64,000 nt of DNA, from contig CAJINV010000001.1 of NCBI GenBank assembly GCA_905178155.1, forward strand, positions 11,825,832 through 11,889,831. The letters are read 5' to 3'. Origin of the DNA: Amoebophrya sp. A120. Taxonomy: Eukaryota; Sar; Dinophyceae; Syndiniales; Amoebophryaceae. The notes beneath the pieces were generated by a model that saw nothing but the letters and a program-made list of their open reading frames with translations, ran no database searches and was not told the DNA's origin. The position numbers and the translations under genes were made by a program. This document shows, in pieces, positions 23,501 through 37,200 of this stretch; the stretch's first letter is position 1; each line of letters opens with the position of its first letter.

Positions 23501-26500
23501 GCAAATCGTGCACCATGCGGCCAACCTGTGTTTGCGATAAATCTGAAATTCTCATTCGAATAAAACTTGAGGACACCAAAATAAACACGCATCATTCACT
23601 CAGGTTTCTGAAAAGAACCCCTTACAACGTAGTACATTCTAGTGAAAAAGGCATTGATCTTTAAGTGACTAAGTAAGTACCCTCGTCAGCTGCGCCGCTT
23701 GTGGTCCCGGCATTGACGTCGCGACGTGGGACAGCTGGAGCTCGATTTGCCGCAACTTCGACAAATCAGTGACAAATCCCGCGCCGGCCTGCTCCTGGTC
23801 CTGCAGTTCCCGCAGCTTCGCGACGCGCGCCAACACGCGATCCGACGCTGCTTGCAACCGCCGACTTGCTTCGACCGCCATGGAGTTGTCCGCGCTCGTG
23901 CCGGAGGTGTTTGGCAACGTCTTCCTGCCTGTTTTCCAGGTCAGGTGGTTCTCCAGAATTTTCTGACTCAATCCGATCAGCGCATCCGCTTCCAAATGTT
24001 GCACCTGCGCCATGGCGGCCCGGTTCATGCGGATGGTCACCTCCTGCGTCTTCGGGTCGCGGTTCACGCTCGACGCGGGAATCTCGCTGTCGCAAAGCTC
24101 GTAGATGTGTTCCACAAACCTCTGCGCGGTTGCGAGGGAGTCCTGCTTGGCGACCCGGTTCTCCGTTTGCGTCGCGCCGAAGTTCGTCTCGGCAACTTCC
24201 ACCGCCAAGGCCTCGATCCGCTGTACGGCGAGCGACCCCATGCGCGCAAGTGTGGACTCGTGCGCCGCGTTCGCGGCCGGTTCTTGGGGGGAATCTTCGA
24301 TCGCGAGAAGATTCCTTCGTTTCCTCTCCATGCTCTCCAGAACCACGTCCGTCTCTAACTCCCTCTTCTGCTCGACCAGCGCCCGGCGAATCGCGCAGAC
24401 CGCGGGGTTGGGCACCGAAACGCCGATGGAGATTTCTCTGGCGCTTTGAAACAAGCGGGACACCGACATGCTGGAGGACGCGCCCGGACTTCCGGACCGA
24501 CGGCGCTGCTGCTCGAGGTAGTTCCCGAGGCCTTCGTACTTCACGAGAGCAAGTTGCAAATTTTCCAACGACTCCACCGCGACCGCCTTGGCGGCCTGAT
24601 TCTGCGACGGCGCTACATCCGCGAACAAATCCGCTTCCTGTTGGTCGGGCAGTGTGCACGTGTTTACCCTCAACAAAGAGTTCTTGTGCAACGCGGAGAA
24701 TCGGCTTCCCTCCTTCAGCGAGGCCCGTGTGAAGTAACTGGAAAGCGGGAACCCGCGCTGTGCCGCGTGATCGCCAGCGGAGCGGAGTTTCATACTTGAC
24801 ACCCGCTTCTGCTGTTCTTTAAAACCGGAGGATGAATCAGCGGCATCGGCCGGCGAAGCAAGCTCGATATCCTGGTCGCCGACGACTCCGTGGTGCTCTT
24901 CCGCTTGCAGCAAAACTTCCTGGCCCCAGGCGATCAAGATTTCTGTCTCCAGCTCCTGGACCTGTTCCCGGACCATGTTCTCGACCAGAAACCGCAGCTT
25001 CGCGGTGGATTGTTGCTCCTGCGTACTGTCGTTCGTCCCCGCGGGCTTCAAAGCGACCTGGCTCAGTTCCCTTATCATGTGCACCCGTTCCGCCTCGGCG
25101 CCCGAAATTTCATACAGTTCCAGATCGGCCCAGAGAACCTGCAGGCGCCGCAGCGTTCGGACGCCCTGCCTGCCGAGCTCGTGCTGATCGACGGTTTCGT
25201 GGAGATCTTCCTCCGGGAACTTCAAGTTCGGGAAACTTCCACTGACCTTCGACGCAAAGCTCTGCGCCCCGCGCGCTCCACCCTGAGCGGTCAGGAGGTC
25301 TTGAGACACCTCCAAAAAGATCTCCTTTTCCAGCTCCCTGATCTCCAACAGCAGCAGATCCCTTTGATAGGCGTCCTCGCCCGAGAACTCGCGGTTGCCG
25401 TGCGCCATCATCTCTTTCAACGCGGATAACCGGCCCGCGTGCGGTTCGATCGTGCCGGCGAGGATGTGGAACAGAGTTTCAATCTTCTTCTGGGAGTGCG
25501 CGACGACATCCTCCCAGGCCCTCGTTCCGGGCAGCTCTACGGGGTTCTTCATCCTTATCTGTGCCGCGAGGTCTTCGTTAACATCATCGTCTTTCGCGGC
25601 GGAGGAACTGCTTGCGGCCTGCGGTTGTGCCACAACTGGAGCTGGCGGTGGGACTGGCGTTGCCTCCGCCCTGGGCGTCTCCTCGTCGTGCCGCACGAGC
25701 GTAATCTCCACGTCTTTGTGCTCCTCGAGGTGTGCAGCTAGCTCCTGGTGCTTCTTCCGCATGTTCTGCTTTTTCTTCGATTGGTCGCCATAGACCTTGT
25801 CCCGGAGAACCTGGTCGAGGTACTCGTCTTCGAGAGATTTTTTGCCCTTGTTGTTCTGCTTCTGCGACTCGCCTTCCCCAGCGGAGCGCGCCGCGGGGTT
25901 GGACGTGAGCAGGCCCGGGCTGCTGCGCCGCATTCTGGTAGTTGTACCTTTCTTGTTACTTTGGTTTTTGTTCTTTTGTCTTTCTTTTTGCTTCAACTTT
26001 TCCTCCCACTGCACCTGCTTGGCCGCGCTCCAAAAAACGAAAAACCTGTCGAAGAGCTTCTTCTCCCCGTGGGTGGTGAGTTTCTGGGCGGCGGCGGTTC
26101 GAACCTAGAGTAAGAGGAAGGAAGAATGGAATATGTGGTTAATCTCTTGTTTTGCGGTGATTTTCTAAAGCCTTGAAATAGGTAGGGATCGTGGGTAGAC
26201 TAATGTGGGAAGTCACTGTTTCGGTTTTCTTGCAACAGGAAACGAATTGGAATTGCAGCGGCTCGTGGTGCGATTATTTTTTTAACACGTGGACGACTAG
26301 TACGAAATGGCAATTGTTTCAACTTGGTAAGACGACAGACACAAATCAATGGACGAGAAGGAATAGGACGAGGAAAGCCAAAGCGTGCACGATTCTTGAA
26401 GCAAAAAGAACGAACCGACAAAATAGCAACATTTTCTACACAGCAACAACCGATGTCTATGTCACCTGTACTACGATGGGAGACAAGCAAGTAATCTGGC

Positions 26501-29500
26501 AAAGAACCTGCTGTGTTCATTACGTTAATACGATGTGATCGGAATGCCGAGATGAAGATGCGATCAAAAACAAATTACTTATGCCATAGACATACCTCTG
26601 CGATCTGCCGTCGGACCTGCTGCGTGAGGTCAGAAACGTCATCCGCCCCGTCTTCAGACAACTTCGGCGGTTGAAGCAGCAAGATCTCCAAAAGATCAAA
26701 CAAAGCTGCGGCGCACAGCAAATCCTGCAAGCAACTCCTCGCGGAACAGACCGTTGTCAAAGCAGCGAGATCGCGCACACTAAAGCCTTTCTCGGTCAGC
26801 ATGTTCCTTGGCACTGCGCGTTCCAAAAACGTCTTGACGGATGCTTCCCCCTCACCTGCTCCTGTGCCGGCCGCTGCGTCCGGGCCGCCGCCGGGTGAAC
26901 TTTTATCGCCCGATAGCTCTGTCCAGGCTTGAAAGTCCGAAACGAGACTGCAAACCCGTGAGTGGAGTTTGGAGTCCGTCCGTCCATCATATGCTTTCAA
27001 CAACGCGCTGCACCACGGAGATATGGGCTCGTCCGATCCAGCGCTTCCATCGTTGTAGTACAGAAACCGTTTCTGCCCCGGGTACATCAATTTCCGTGCG
27101 CTCTCCCCACCAAAATTGCGCATGAGGCCGGTCTGGAAAGTATCGACTGCAGTGCCCTCCGTAGCTTCAACATTCCCCGTACGACTCGCTCGCCGACTTA
27201 CGACCCGACTGTGCGACGTGCCGTCCGGGGAGGAGACTACTTCTACCGATACCGTCAGACCCCGGTCTGCGTCGTCGGGGGAGAATTCCAAAATCTCCTG
27301 TCCATTCACTTCCAGCGCGTAGACCCGGCTGTCTCCATCTTCGAAGCCTAGTCGTTTCCCGGTGGTCGTCTTGTTGAAGCCGAGGTCTTGCTGGATTGTC
27401 GGCGCACCGAGAGCAGCGACGACCTGTCCAGCTCGAGGCGGCGGGTGTGCGTCTAAAAACGCATGAACGGGCGAGTGCACTGGAAAAATATTACCGGATT
27501 GATATTCCATATGACTCTCAAACCCGTTCGGGACCGCACCGGTGACGCTGCTAGTAAGGCTGTCGATCCTTTGCACACCGATCGGAAACTCCTGTTGCTG
27601 CGGTATGTTGCGTGCTTGCAGTCGTGCTTGCTCAGCAGCCCCGGGCACTGCCACTTTTATGTCCGCCGTTCTCACAGACGCTGCCGTTGGACTTGTGCTC
27701 CCCTCGGTCGCTGCAAGGGATCTGTAGTACCGCTCAGCCGAGAAAGCCGAGCCCTCCGCACTCGCTCCGGGTCGATAGATCCGTCCTGGTGTCGGCGTGT
27801 TCGCCTTTTGGATGATGTTCTCGTGCTTGTGCACGGGCTCAAAAGTTTCCGGACCGCTTTCTAACCCCTCGGGCTCCGGTTTCTTGTGCTCCGCGACGGC
27901 TGCCTGTTCGGCCAACATTTCCGCCTCCGCGTGCTCTACTAAGTCGCGGAGGTGATGCTGCGAGTCCGCGGAATCCAGGCTCGGTGTGGTCTGATTGGAC
28001 GTGATTCGACGACTTGCGTTGCTATCCGATTCCGCACCTTTGGCGCTAGATTGTGGCACTTTGCTGATTTGCTTCGTACCGGTGTACGCGTCGCCGAGCG
28101 GCCCGGAGTACGTGCTGTGGGCCTCGGAATCGCTGCTCTTTGCTCCGTCGGATGCGGCACCCGTGAGCGGCTGCACGGGGTCAACGGACGACACGGCCTT
28201 TTCGACTCTGTTCGCACTCACGCTAGCAATCACTGGCGCTTCTTTAATGACGGTGGTCGGCATCAGACTTGGCTTCACCTCGATCGCGTGTTGAGTTCCG
28301 TTCGTGCTCAATCTACGGGGCGGAAGTATTTTGATGTGATGCTCGGTGGTACTGGTTTGTCTTAATCCGCGCGATTCGCTTGTTGTACGAGTTGGCTTCG
28401 TTTGCTCCTGCGCTGGTGCGCTCGCTGCGACCTGTACAGCCTCGTCAACTTCTCCCGCGCCCGTGTCTGCGCTTTCTGCTATCAGCGCTACCTTCTGTGC
28501 TTTTTTGTCATCAGAGTCCGCATCCGTGGCCGCGGCAACTCGCGGAGCAGGAGCGGATTTACCCTCCTTCCCCTCTACTCCGCTCACTATCTTCGTTCCG
28601 TTGAAGCCGGTTACTTCAGCGGGCTTTTGGTCCTCAAGGTGCTCTGTCATTTCTTCTACCTCGGTCGGGTTCCTTCCCGCTTCAAACATTTTTTCCGTCA
28701 CAGAAAGTTTTCGACCCTCGTTCGCGACCTCACCGACTGAGCTTGTGCTTGATCTGTTCAAGGGCTTCTTCTCCTGGTCTGCTCCTTTCGCACGCGCTTT
28801 CTGCCCGGTCGTCTCCGCATGAATGATTGGATGCGCGTCTAGGTATTTAGATAACAGAGCGCTTGAGCCCCCGTCCGTACTGGCGCCGTGGTCAACGGAG
28901 TGCACGAAATCGAGGCGGTGGTCCTCCTCTGCGGCTTGGTTAGAAGCAGCAGGGGGCGCTGCAATTCGTGCGGCAGTCTCCTCTACCTTTGCAGCTGCTG
29001 CTGCCGGCGCTGCTTTCATCTCGGAAGCAACTGCAATTGGCTGCTTGCCAGTGCTGTTCGCGTCTTTCTTTCGCTTTGTCGACGATTTCAAATCCATGTG
29101 CACACTGCCAGATTCCTTGCTGGATGAAGATTTTTCCGACTGCGAAGAAACATTCACGTTCATGACCGCGTCAGGATGAGGAACATCCGCACTCTTGTCC
29201 TTGCTACCTGCACCGGTATTTGCAGCAACTTTCGCGCTAGCTTTGACGTCTGAAGATGCCGGTTGCTTTCCGGGCCCACGAGAAGCAATGCCTGGAGCTT
29301 TCCTAGCAGTTGAATCCGTGCGGACTGGCTCTTGCGGTGTCCCTGTCGGCGGAAAATCTTCCGCATCCGCGCCACCTCCCATTAATTGCTGAAAAAAATG
29401 GTCCGTTTTTTTTGGACGGCCGATTTTGCCCGCCATACCACCCACGCCGGCAACTGTGCTGCCTTTGCTTGATGGCGCTGAGCTACTTGCCACACGACCT

Positions 29501-32500
29501 ATTCGACCGGGCGCCGGCGGTGCGGGATTGCTCGTTTTACTTGACACCGCTGAAGAACTCGGCGCCGCCTTTGCCAGCACCGGGCCGCGCGACTTTTGTT
29601 CAGCACCCGGCGGCCGCTTCGGTTGCAGAGACGACTTTTCATCCTCACTCGAACTCTTTGCAACTTTCGCAGCCTCTTCTTCACTCGAGCTGGCGCCTCC
29701 ACCGATGAGAGTGACAGCGGGCGCGGAGTCATCGACCGTGACGCGCTTGCCAGGAAAAGTACTTGCTTGCTTCGACGTAATTTCCTCACTTCTTGCATCA
29801 GCATGATCCGGTGACGACGGAACAGCAGCCGCCTGGGAGTCGTGGTCGTCCTGTTGCAAACTCGGGCTGGAAACGTCTTCCGAACGCTCCGGCCGAGCCG
29901 GCGCGCCCTCGGAGTCGCCTGCTGGGCCGATATCTGCCTCGGAGTCGGTGCCCGGCACCGAACCCGCGGACAACACCGAACCCCCACCGCCGCCCGAATG
30001 GTCCTCGTCACTGTGTATGTTTTTCGTCCCTGCTTCCGAATTCGTCTGCAGGATTCTTTTGGACTCGGTCAGACTTGCCGCAAGTGGCTCCCCTTCCGGA
30101 TTCGACGGCTCTACTGATGCGGACAGCTCAAACTGCTCGTCTGTTGCCTGCAGCAGTTCCTGTCCGCGCGTGGAGATCATGTTGCCACGGGCGAGCGCCG
30201 CATTTACGTTCGTCGCTTGTTGCGATTCTGGTTCCGCTGCCTGTTGTTCCTGCTCCACCTCGCTTTCCGGCGCCGAACCCTGGAAGGAAGCATCATCTCG
30301 ATTGCCTGAAGGAAATGCTGGTGCCCCTTCGTCCGACGATCCACCCGGAGGTAAAACGTCGAGATCCTCTGCCTCCTTCGGCTGCTCCTGCTCCTGATCC
30401 GTATCAGTTACACTCATGTCATATCAAATGTAAAAATGTCTGGGCCTGGAAGAGAGCAACTTGTGATGCTGAATTTGGATTCCAAAAAAATCTGTATTAC
30501 ATGAGCAGCAAAGGGAATGGAATTTTTGCTACGCGGAGAGGGCATTTGTCATGCGGAATAGGCACCGCGAAGCCCTCAAAAAAGCTGTGATGCTAGGGCA
30601 TGCATCACAGACATCATGGCCAATGCAAAACATGCATGACAAGTCTCAGAATCTTCCAGACCCAGACATTTTTACATTTGATATGTCACTGAAGGTGTCC
30701 CGGGGATTTCTCATCGAATTCGCTGGAACGGGGGCTAAGCCGACTTTCTTCTGTTCTTTTTGTCCGACCGCGAGAGCATTGACGTTCGCTTGCGACAGTA
30801 CAGGACCGCCGTTGTCATCTTCCATTCGCATCAGCTCTGGCACCGTACCCCCGTCACTGCTCGCTGGGAAACCGCTGCTCTGTACGCTCGCCTGCAGATT
30901 GTCACCTGCCGCAGCTGCTGCTCCGCTGCTCATCGGCACGTCAACATCCTCGTGCGCTTCGTCCGTCCCAAGCTGGCCACGGTTGAATACGGGCTCGCCA
31001 ACATCTTCTTGCGCTTGCACCTCTATAGCTGCATCGTGCTCCACAATTTCGTCTGAGTCTATCTCCTCCGCCTGCTCCCCGGCCGCGGTCTGGGCGGCGT
31101 CTGGTTGCCCTTGGTCAGCGCCGGGGTCTTCGTCATACTCTTGGAATTCCCCATGTTCGTCGTAGTACCCGGCGCCGCTGCCGTCGTGATAGTTCCCATC
31201 GTCGTCGTAGAAGCCTCCGTAATGGTCATACCCCTCTGCATCGAAACCGTGCTCGTCGTACTGCCGAACGTCTGGCTCTTTCGAAGCAGCTGGTGAGGAT
31301 CCCCCGAGATGATCGTCACTTGATGCCGCAGGTAGATTCTGATCTTCCGGTGAGCTTTGACTTGTTTTTACCGCTATTTCTGGATTAACTTCACCTGGTT
31401 CAGTTGTTACATTTTCCTCTTGAACTGCTTCCAGATCCCCCGCCGTGCTTCTCCGCTTTGTCATTGCGTCCGAGAACCGCTGCCCCAGCGCCATACCAGC
31501 TTCCGCCTCGTTGTCCGAGTAGGTGTCGCCGTGAAGGAGCTCTTTTTCCTCGTATTCCGCCTGGTGGTGGTGCTCATCCCCCTCGACAACAGGATTCAGA
31601 CCCTGTTCCGGCGCGAGCAGGGGGCCGCCCTCCGGCACGATTGACCTTTTGAAGGGACTATTGCCTCCTAAAAACTTGTCCGTTTGCAGCATGTTCAGGA
31701 AGCTCGGGCGCGCGGTGCCAGTGGTTGGAGGCGGCGTGAGACGAGTCGACGTCGATGGTGCTCTAGTACTGTCCGCAGACTGCTGTTCTTTAGCCGTGCT
31801 AAGTGTCAAATCACCCTCGTGCACCTGCTGCTGTACTACTTCACCCTCCTGCGTCGGCTCGTCGTAATACATGAGCAGAACTTCCTTCGCCGCAGGGTCG
31901 ACTACATCAAGACCGTCGTTGCTATTCGCTACGAAGTCGAGAAAGGAGCCTAAGTGTTCCTTCCCTTGCAGCCACGCGTTACCGTACTGTTGGAACAGAA
32001 CTTCGGCGGTCGCCGCGTCCTGCATTTTCTGTTTGATAGGCGAGTCTCCCAGCGAAGATCTATTTTGCCCGAGTTTTCTTGTTCCAAACGACGCTTCCTT
32101 GCCGGCCCGCCTCATCGGGCTATCCTCCTCCGCCACAACGCCCGCTTCATCCAGCGCCTGATCCCAATAGTTGTTGGTTAGACTGTTTAGAAACCGCATC
32201 TCATCTCTTTGCACCAAGGGGATCTTGTCGGGAGAATCAGGCGGCATGTCGTAGAACGGCAGTTCCACGGAGACAGCGGGAGTGGTTTCTTCGGCCTTTT
32301 TTCCAACATCTTCAACCTCAGTTGTGAAAGCCTCGCTAGACAATGTGGCCGGTCCTTCCGCTGCTCCCGCTTCTATCCCCTCTGCAATGAATTCCACCTT
32401 TTTCTTTTTTGTTTCGTCTCGCTTGACGCGGTCTCCTTCCACTGGCTCCTCTTGCTGCAAAATTTCCGCAACTTTCTTGCTCTCCCGGCGCAGGTCGAAA

Positions 32501-33324
32501 TCAGAAGACGAGCTGGACGCTTCTTCCGCCTCTTTCTCGTCCTTTTCCTTCTGCACAGCTTCGACTTGCGCTGCGAAAAACTTAAGCGGGTCCCCGGAGA
32601 CCTCGATCGGAACCGCAGGGCTCTTCGCGACCACAATCGCTGCATCTGCGTACTGCCCGTCATCCTCAATACGGTCAAAATTTGCTAAATTTCCCAAACA
32701 CAGCACATGGCCGACCCCCGGAATCGCAGCGTCCTCTGCCCTTGCCACAACTGTGCCTGCTTTCCAGTCCTTGTATTGCTTCCTCCATCTGGGCACCACT
32801 ATCCGCTGCTCCACCTGCGAAAGACGCTCGATCGTGAGACTGGAGAAAATTGGTCGCGTGCGGTTGACAAAAAAGAGCTCCCCCTCAGCGATCTCAGGCG
32901 TTGACAGAAACGCCCCGAGAACGAGCCCGGTGGCCCGCGTCCACGCGGCTTCAGACCCTACTTCCTGGGACCGGATTAGATGCCCCTCCGCTTCGTACAC
33001 GAACTCCTCAATGGCCAAATCGATGAACCTCGGGATCTCCGCAAGTGCCGCGTGGTTTGCAATGTCCACACTGTCTGCAATCAAGGGTAGTTTTGCGGTG
33101 TGCACAGAAAATAGAGCACAGCAAATTTTCTTGTAGTCCTGAAACAGCGCCGGGTCGATCTGAACCTGGTCGCGAACTTTCCGGATATAGCCTCGCTCAA
33201 ACAACGCCGTCGCTTCGACGTCCTTGGAAACTACTTCGTGCGTGGTCAGAAACTTCCCATTAGCGTCAATCAAGTGCAGGTAAAGCACCAAATCCCCAAC
33301 GGGAGCAAACTCAAAGTGAATCAT
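17582..33324 (-). CDS. Giant repeat/coiled-coil scaffold protein (about 4,848 aa)
   Basis: Six exons: 33324-30684, 30416-26596, 26104-23681, 23525-22880, 22752-21470 and 21313-17582. They sum to 14,547 nt, divisible by three; all introns are canonical GT-AG except the first, a family-1 introner. The start MIHFEFAPVGDLVLYLHLID gives an ordered N-terminal domain of about 270 residues. About 1,900 acidic/Ser-rich disordered residues follow, then a helical region with recurrent IRELEKEI, ELETEIL and QKRELETDVVLESM heptad-like motifs. This helical region is two tandem copies of one large module (see findings). The C-terminus is Ser/Pro/Arg-rich (SKRSNSPKTTHRKSPSPKK). No family is recognised. A structural or cytoskeletal scaffold is inferred from length and coiled coil only. 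Exons could in principle belong to two genes, but all splice phases agree. Confidence 0.75.
30422..30683. mobile_element. Introner, family 1, copy 4 (giant gene intron 1)
   Basis: 262-bp element, ends TATCAAATGTAAAAATGTC on both sides, flanked by TGTCA at 30417-30421 and 30684-30688. Excision plus one repeat joins NPRDTFSD to MSVTDTDQEQEQ in frame. The interior is highly similar to copy 6, 33 kb away. Confidence 0.95.
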
Positions 33325-34257
33325 ATTTGTATTTCAAAGTGGTGTTATCAAAAAAATACAGTGTGTCAAAGTGCATGAAAACCAAAAGTGAAAGCGATTG
33401 ATACAGAAGGGTGGTAAGTAGTGTAAAACGGTTTAGTGTACAAGAATAGCAGCAAAGCAAGCTTGCGCTTGATACAAGCGCAGTCGTCCAAAAAAAGGTG
33501 TACAAAAAGCACGCACTAATTTCTGAAAAATGAAAAGCACGAAACGTTTCGAAGACTTTGAATATGACGATGGGATGCTTTGATAGCAAAGAACAGGACG
33601 ATCACGATCTGAACTTTTTTCACGACCGACCCACGATTTAAGGACTAACATCACGTCTTGAAGCCCGACCTCTTTTTGTGACCGATAAATGTTGGCACCG
33701 ATTCAGAGCAAACGATATGTCGAGTCCCAACCAGCAAAACGAAAACGCAAGACGTCATGCGCTTTTCCAACTCTACCACTACGGTATCACCGGATTCCAA
33801 AGTTGTACCTTTTGGAATCTAGGAAAAGTACATTCTGTCAATCTCACGGGCTGCGACAAGAAACTTATTCTACAGTGTTGGAGGTTGCCCGTTGTGAGGG
33901 AAACGATCACGATTACGTCTGGTAGTACATTAATTCAGTTTTTGAATACAGTATTAGATTCGTGGGCACTGCTTCACGGCAGGAGGAAGCCCCACGTGTA
34001 TTTTTCCACCTACATACGTGAGAAGTAAAAGTCAGTAGAATAGTCTTTCCGTGCTAACTAGGATCAACATTGGTAAAGAACTGAAACTGTTTCCGACAGC
34101 TAACATTAATTTCATTTTCGTAGCAACATCCTACATTTGAATTTGAAACTTCGTCCTCAGAGATGATACACTTTACAAATCGTAGTTTCATTGCTTGTAT
34201 TGCTGCAGAATCCTTCAAGATGACGTACTAAAAATTCTGATCATACAAAGTACACGC
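33325..34257. other. Intergenic stretch
   Basis: About 0.9 kb between the giant gene start and the end of the next minus-strand gene. AT-rich; likely carries the promoter side of the giant gene. No coding exon, RNA or repeat seen. Confidence 0.4.
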
Positions 34258-37200
34258 TCACATATTTTCAGCTTGGCTGGTTTGTACATCGCTCGCTGGA
34301 TTCGCGTCTTCCACCAAAACCACCCCGTCACCGACTTCCAGCACCCGCAATTCCGGTGGTGGCGCCGCGCTGTGCTCGCCCTCGATACGTACCTTCGCTT
34401 TCGCTTTTCCTTTCACCGCTGGTGGTGGAGATTTTCCGGCGACTTTCGGCGTTCCTGCCTTCTTCGCGGCGGCCACGGGGGACTTTGCGCTCGCCGCTTT
34501 ACTACTTGCTCCGGCTTTTTTTGCGGCTACCGCGGGAGACGTCGATTGGAGATCCGATGCCGCTTTCTTGGTCGACGTGCTGGCTTTCTTTTTTGTCGCT
34601 GCTTTCTTTTTCACGACAGGACCGTCGGGAGCAGAAACCGGCATTGTGTCGACGACAATTGGTATAGTACCGTCATCGTCCGCGTTGTTCACAATTACGA
34701 CCGGTTCGGCCGGTGGCGGAACGGCTACGGGCATCGCAGACTGCGGCAACGTCGGACTTTCCGGCTCCTGCAACTGGGCTGCTTGGGCGGCGGAGCTGCG
34801 AATCGGCTCAGGAGTCGTTGAAGGTTGGGCGGTGTCGTCTATCACCGTCACGTAGGCCCGGCGGTCAACATCCTGCGAAGTTCATGCGTTTTAGACATAC
34901 AGCAGGCAAAGGCATCTTCAGCAATTACAACAGTCAACCTCAGAGTGAGAATACAAGTGCATCCAATGCCGACAAAAAAAACCAAAGAATCTATACGTCC
35001 TTCTTCTCCTCCTTCGCTGTACCCATGGGCGTAATCCGCTTATCGAGCAGCTTCTGCAGCCACGGCGCAAACTGGTACGGTGTCGGCGACGCAAGCCCGC
35101 CACCGCCGTCTTCGGGCGAGCTCGGGGAGGAGGGTGGCGCTGCCTTTGCCGGTGATCCTCCAACGACGCTTGCGCCGCCAGTTCGCAGCGACGGCACAAA
35201 CAGCAATGATTCCGTCTGGTCGCTCCCGCGGACCAAATAACTCCTCTCCTGCGGTGGTACGTACTCTCCTCGTAGCCTCGCCTGCAGCATTTTGTGTTCT
35301 TCCGTGTTTTCCAACCGTCTGCGGTCGCGAAACACGCGGTCTTTCGCCTTTGCCGGGGGCGATTCCGGTGGCGAGGCAGGTTTTGGCTCTTCGGCGCCAA
35401 ACAGGTAGCGCGACGTGCCCGGTTTGCGGACGTACTGCTTTCCACCCTTCGCGACAATAGAAAATGCTTTTTTGAACGCGTTTTGGAACAGGGTGTTCTG
35501 TTCGGCGAAAGAGGTTTCCAGATCGGGCGTGAAGTAGTTCGGCCTTTCGATCAAGTTTTTTTCAACCGAAGTATCCCGGTCCCCGTCGGGCTGCCGAAGC
35601 GAGAAGCCGCCCACGGACGCCGCACGGATCTCCTCTTGATTGTGTTTTTTCATTTCCGCTCTTCGTATCCGCTCCTTGCGCTCGCTTTCCTCTTCTTCTG
35701 CAATTATTGCGGCCAAATTCTTCATAGGCGACAACTGGACGCCAGTTATTATGTTTTGTCCGACGGCAAGATTCGCACGCGCCTGCTTGATATTGTTGCC
35801 GAACGCCTCTGCGTAGGCCTGCGCTTCTGCTGCGAAGTCTGTCGTTTTCGGTGCTGCTACTGGTGAAGTTTCTTCTTCTTCATCTTCTTCTTGTTCTACT
35901 CTTGGAGTGTAGTGGTCTGCCATCGCGGGAGCTGCCGGTCGCACAGAAGGCTCTAAGTGCGGCACTTCTCCTTCTGGGATTCGTACCGGTCCCCTGGCAA
36001 CATAACCACCCCGCATCGGCGTGTGCTCCCGAGGTTCCGCGGGTTGCTGCCGGGTAGAAGTATGGTGCGACGACCCCGCGGCGGAAAGCGGACCCCTCGA
36101 AGGTGGTCCTCTGGGCGCGAGCGCCGCCAACCTTGCGGACTCGGCCTTCTGCTTCAACACTGCCATCCTCTCTCTCTCCGCCGCGGCATTCGAATCACGA
36201 CTCTCCTTCGACATCCATTTCTCGTAGAACGCGGCCAACGACTGCGTGCTGCCTCGGTGGGTGTCTCTGGATTTTGAGTGATGATCTTCCGCCAGAGCTG
36301 CTTTAAAGCTTTTGTGCTCCGACTCAGCATCGGATGCGAACTCCGCGTACACCTCAGAAACTTTGCTGTTTCTTGTAGTACTTTGTTCCTGCTGCTGGTG
36401 ATGCCCGGCATTGTTCACCGAGTTTGTGTCGTGCAAGTGTGTAAACAGGTTGTGCGTCTTGCGCGCCCGCAACGCTCCTAAAGCGTTGGTGTTCGGAGTG
36501 GGAAGCGGCACTTTTTCCGCTTTCAACTGCGGCACAGCAAGCGGTCCGACCGGTGTCTCTTCGAACCGCCGTGTCAGTGTTGGCGCGTTTCGTATCGGTT
36601 GAATGTTTAAGACACCGCACTTCAGGCGATTCAAGGCCGTCAGAATCTCTGCGACATTCTGCGTTCGCTGCGAAATCCCGTCCGGGCTTTGCGTCCTTGG
36701 CGGGGAGGACGTGCTACCGATCCGTCTCGCCATACTGGTCGGCTTCGGGGAACTTGCAGGGCGGACCAACGCGTTTGAATACTGGATGGGCGACTTGTTG
36801 GTTGATGTCACGGCGGTGGTCGGAGCAAACACAGGTGGACCTCCTCCGGACTCTATCGTCGGCTCCGCGTTAGTTTGTTCCCCCTCCGCTGCGTACCGCC
36901 GCGCTAGTATTTCGTTGGAGAATACTACGGGAGGCTCGCTGTTATTCCCGCCCGCTCGGTCGCTGGCGGCCGCGCTTTCTGTTGCAGACAGCCCGCTAGT
37001 GAGTGCGTATTCGGAAGAAGATTCGTATTGTTCCGCGTAGTACTTCATCGGAGGCGGTTTTGCTTGTCCCAGCGGCTGCTTCTCATCGGGAATAGAGCTC
37101 TCCTCTTCAGAAGAATCATCTTCCGGTTCGCCGTAGTAAAGCAACGGCAAGCCACGCAAATCCGCGTCGTTCTTCTTTTTCGGTCTCAGCCACGGAATGC

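Noticed and set aside
23866..24732. 288-codon plus-strand open frame and similar long frames opposite the giant gene
   Set aside because: They are antisense shadows of GC-rich coding sequence. The minus strand has conserved module repeats and consistent splice phases.
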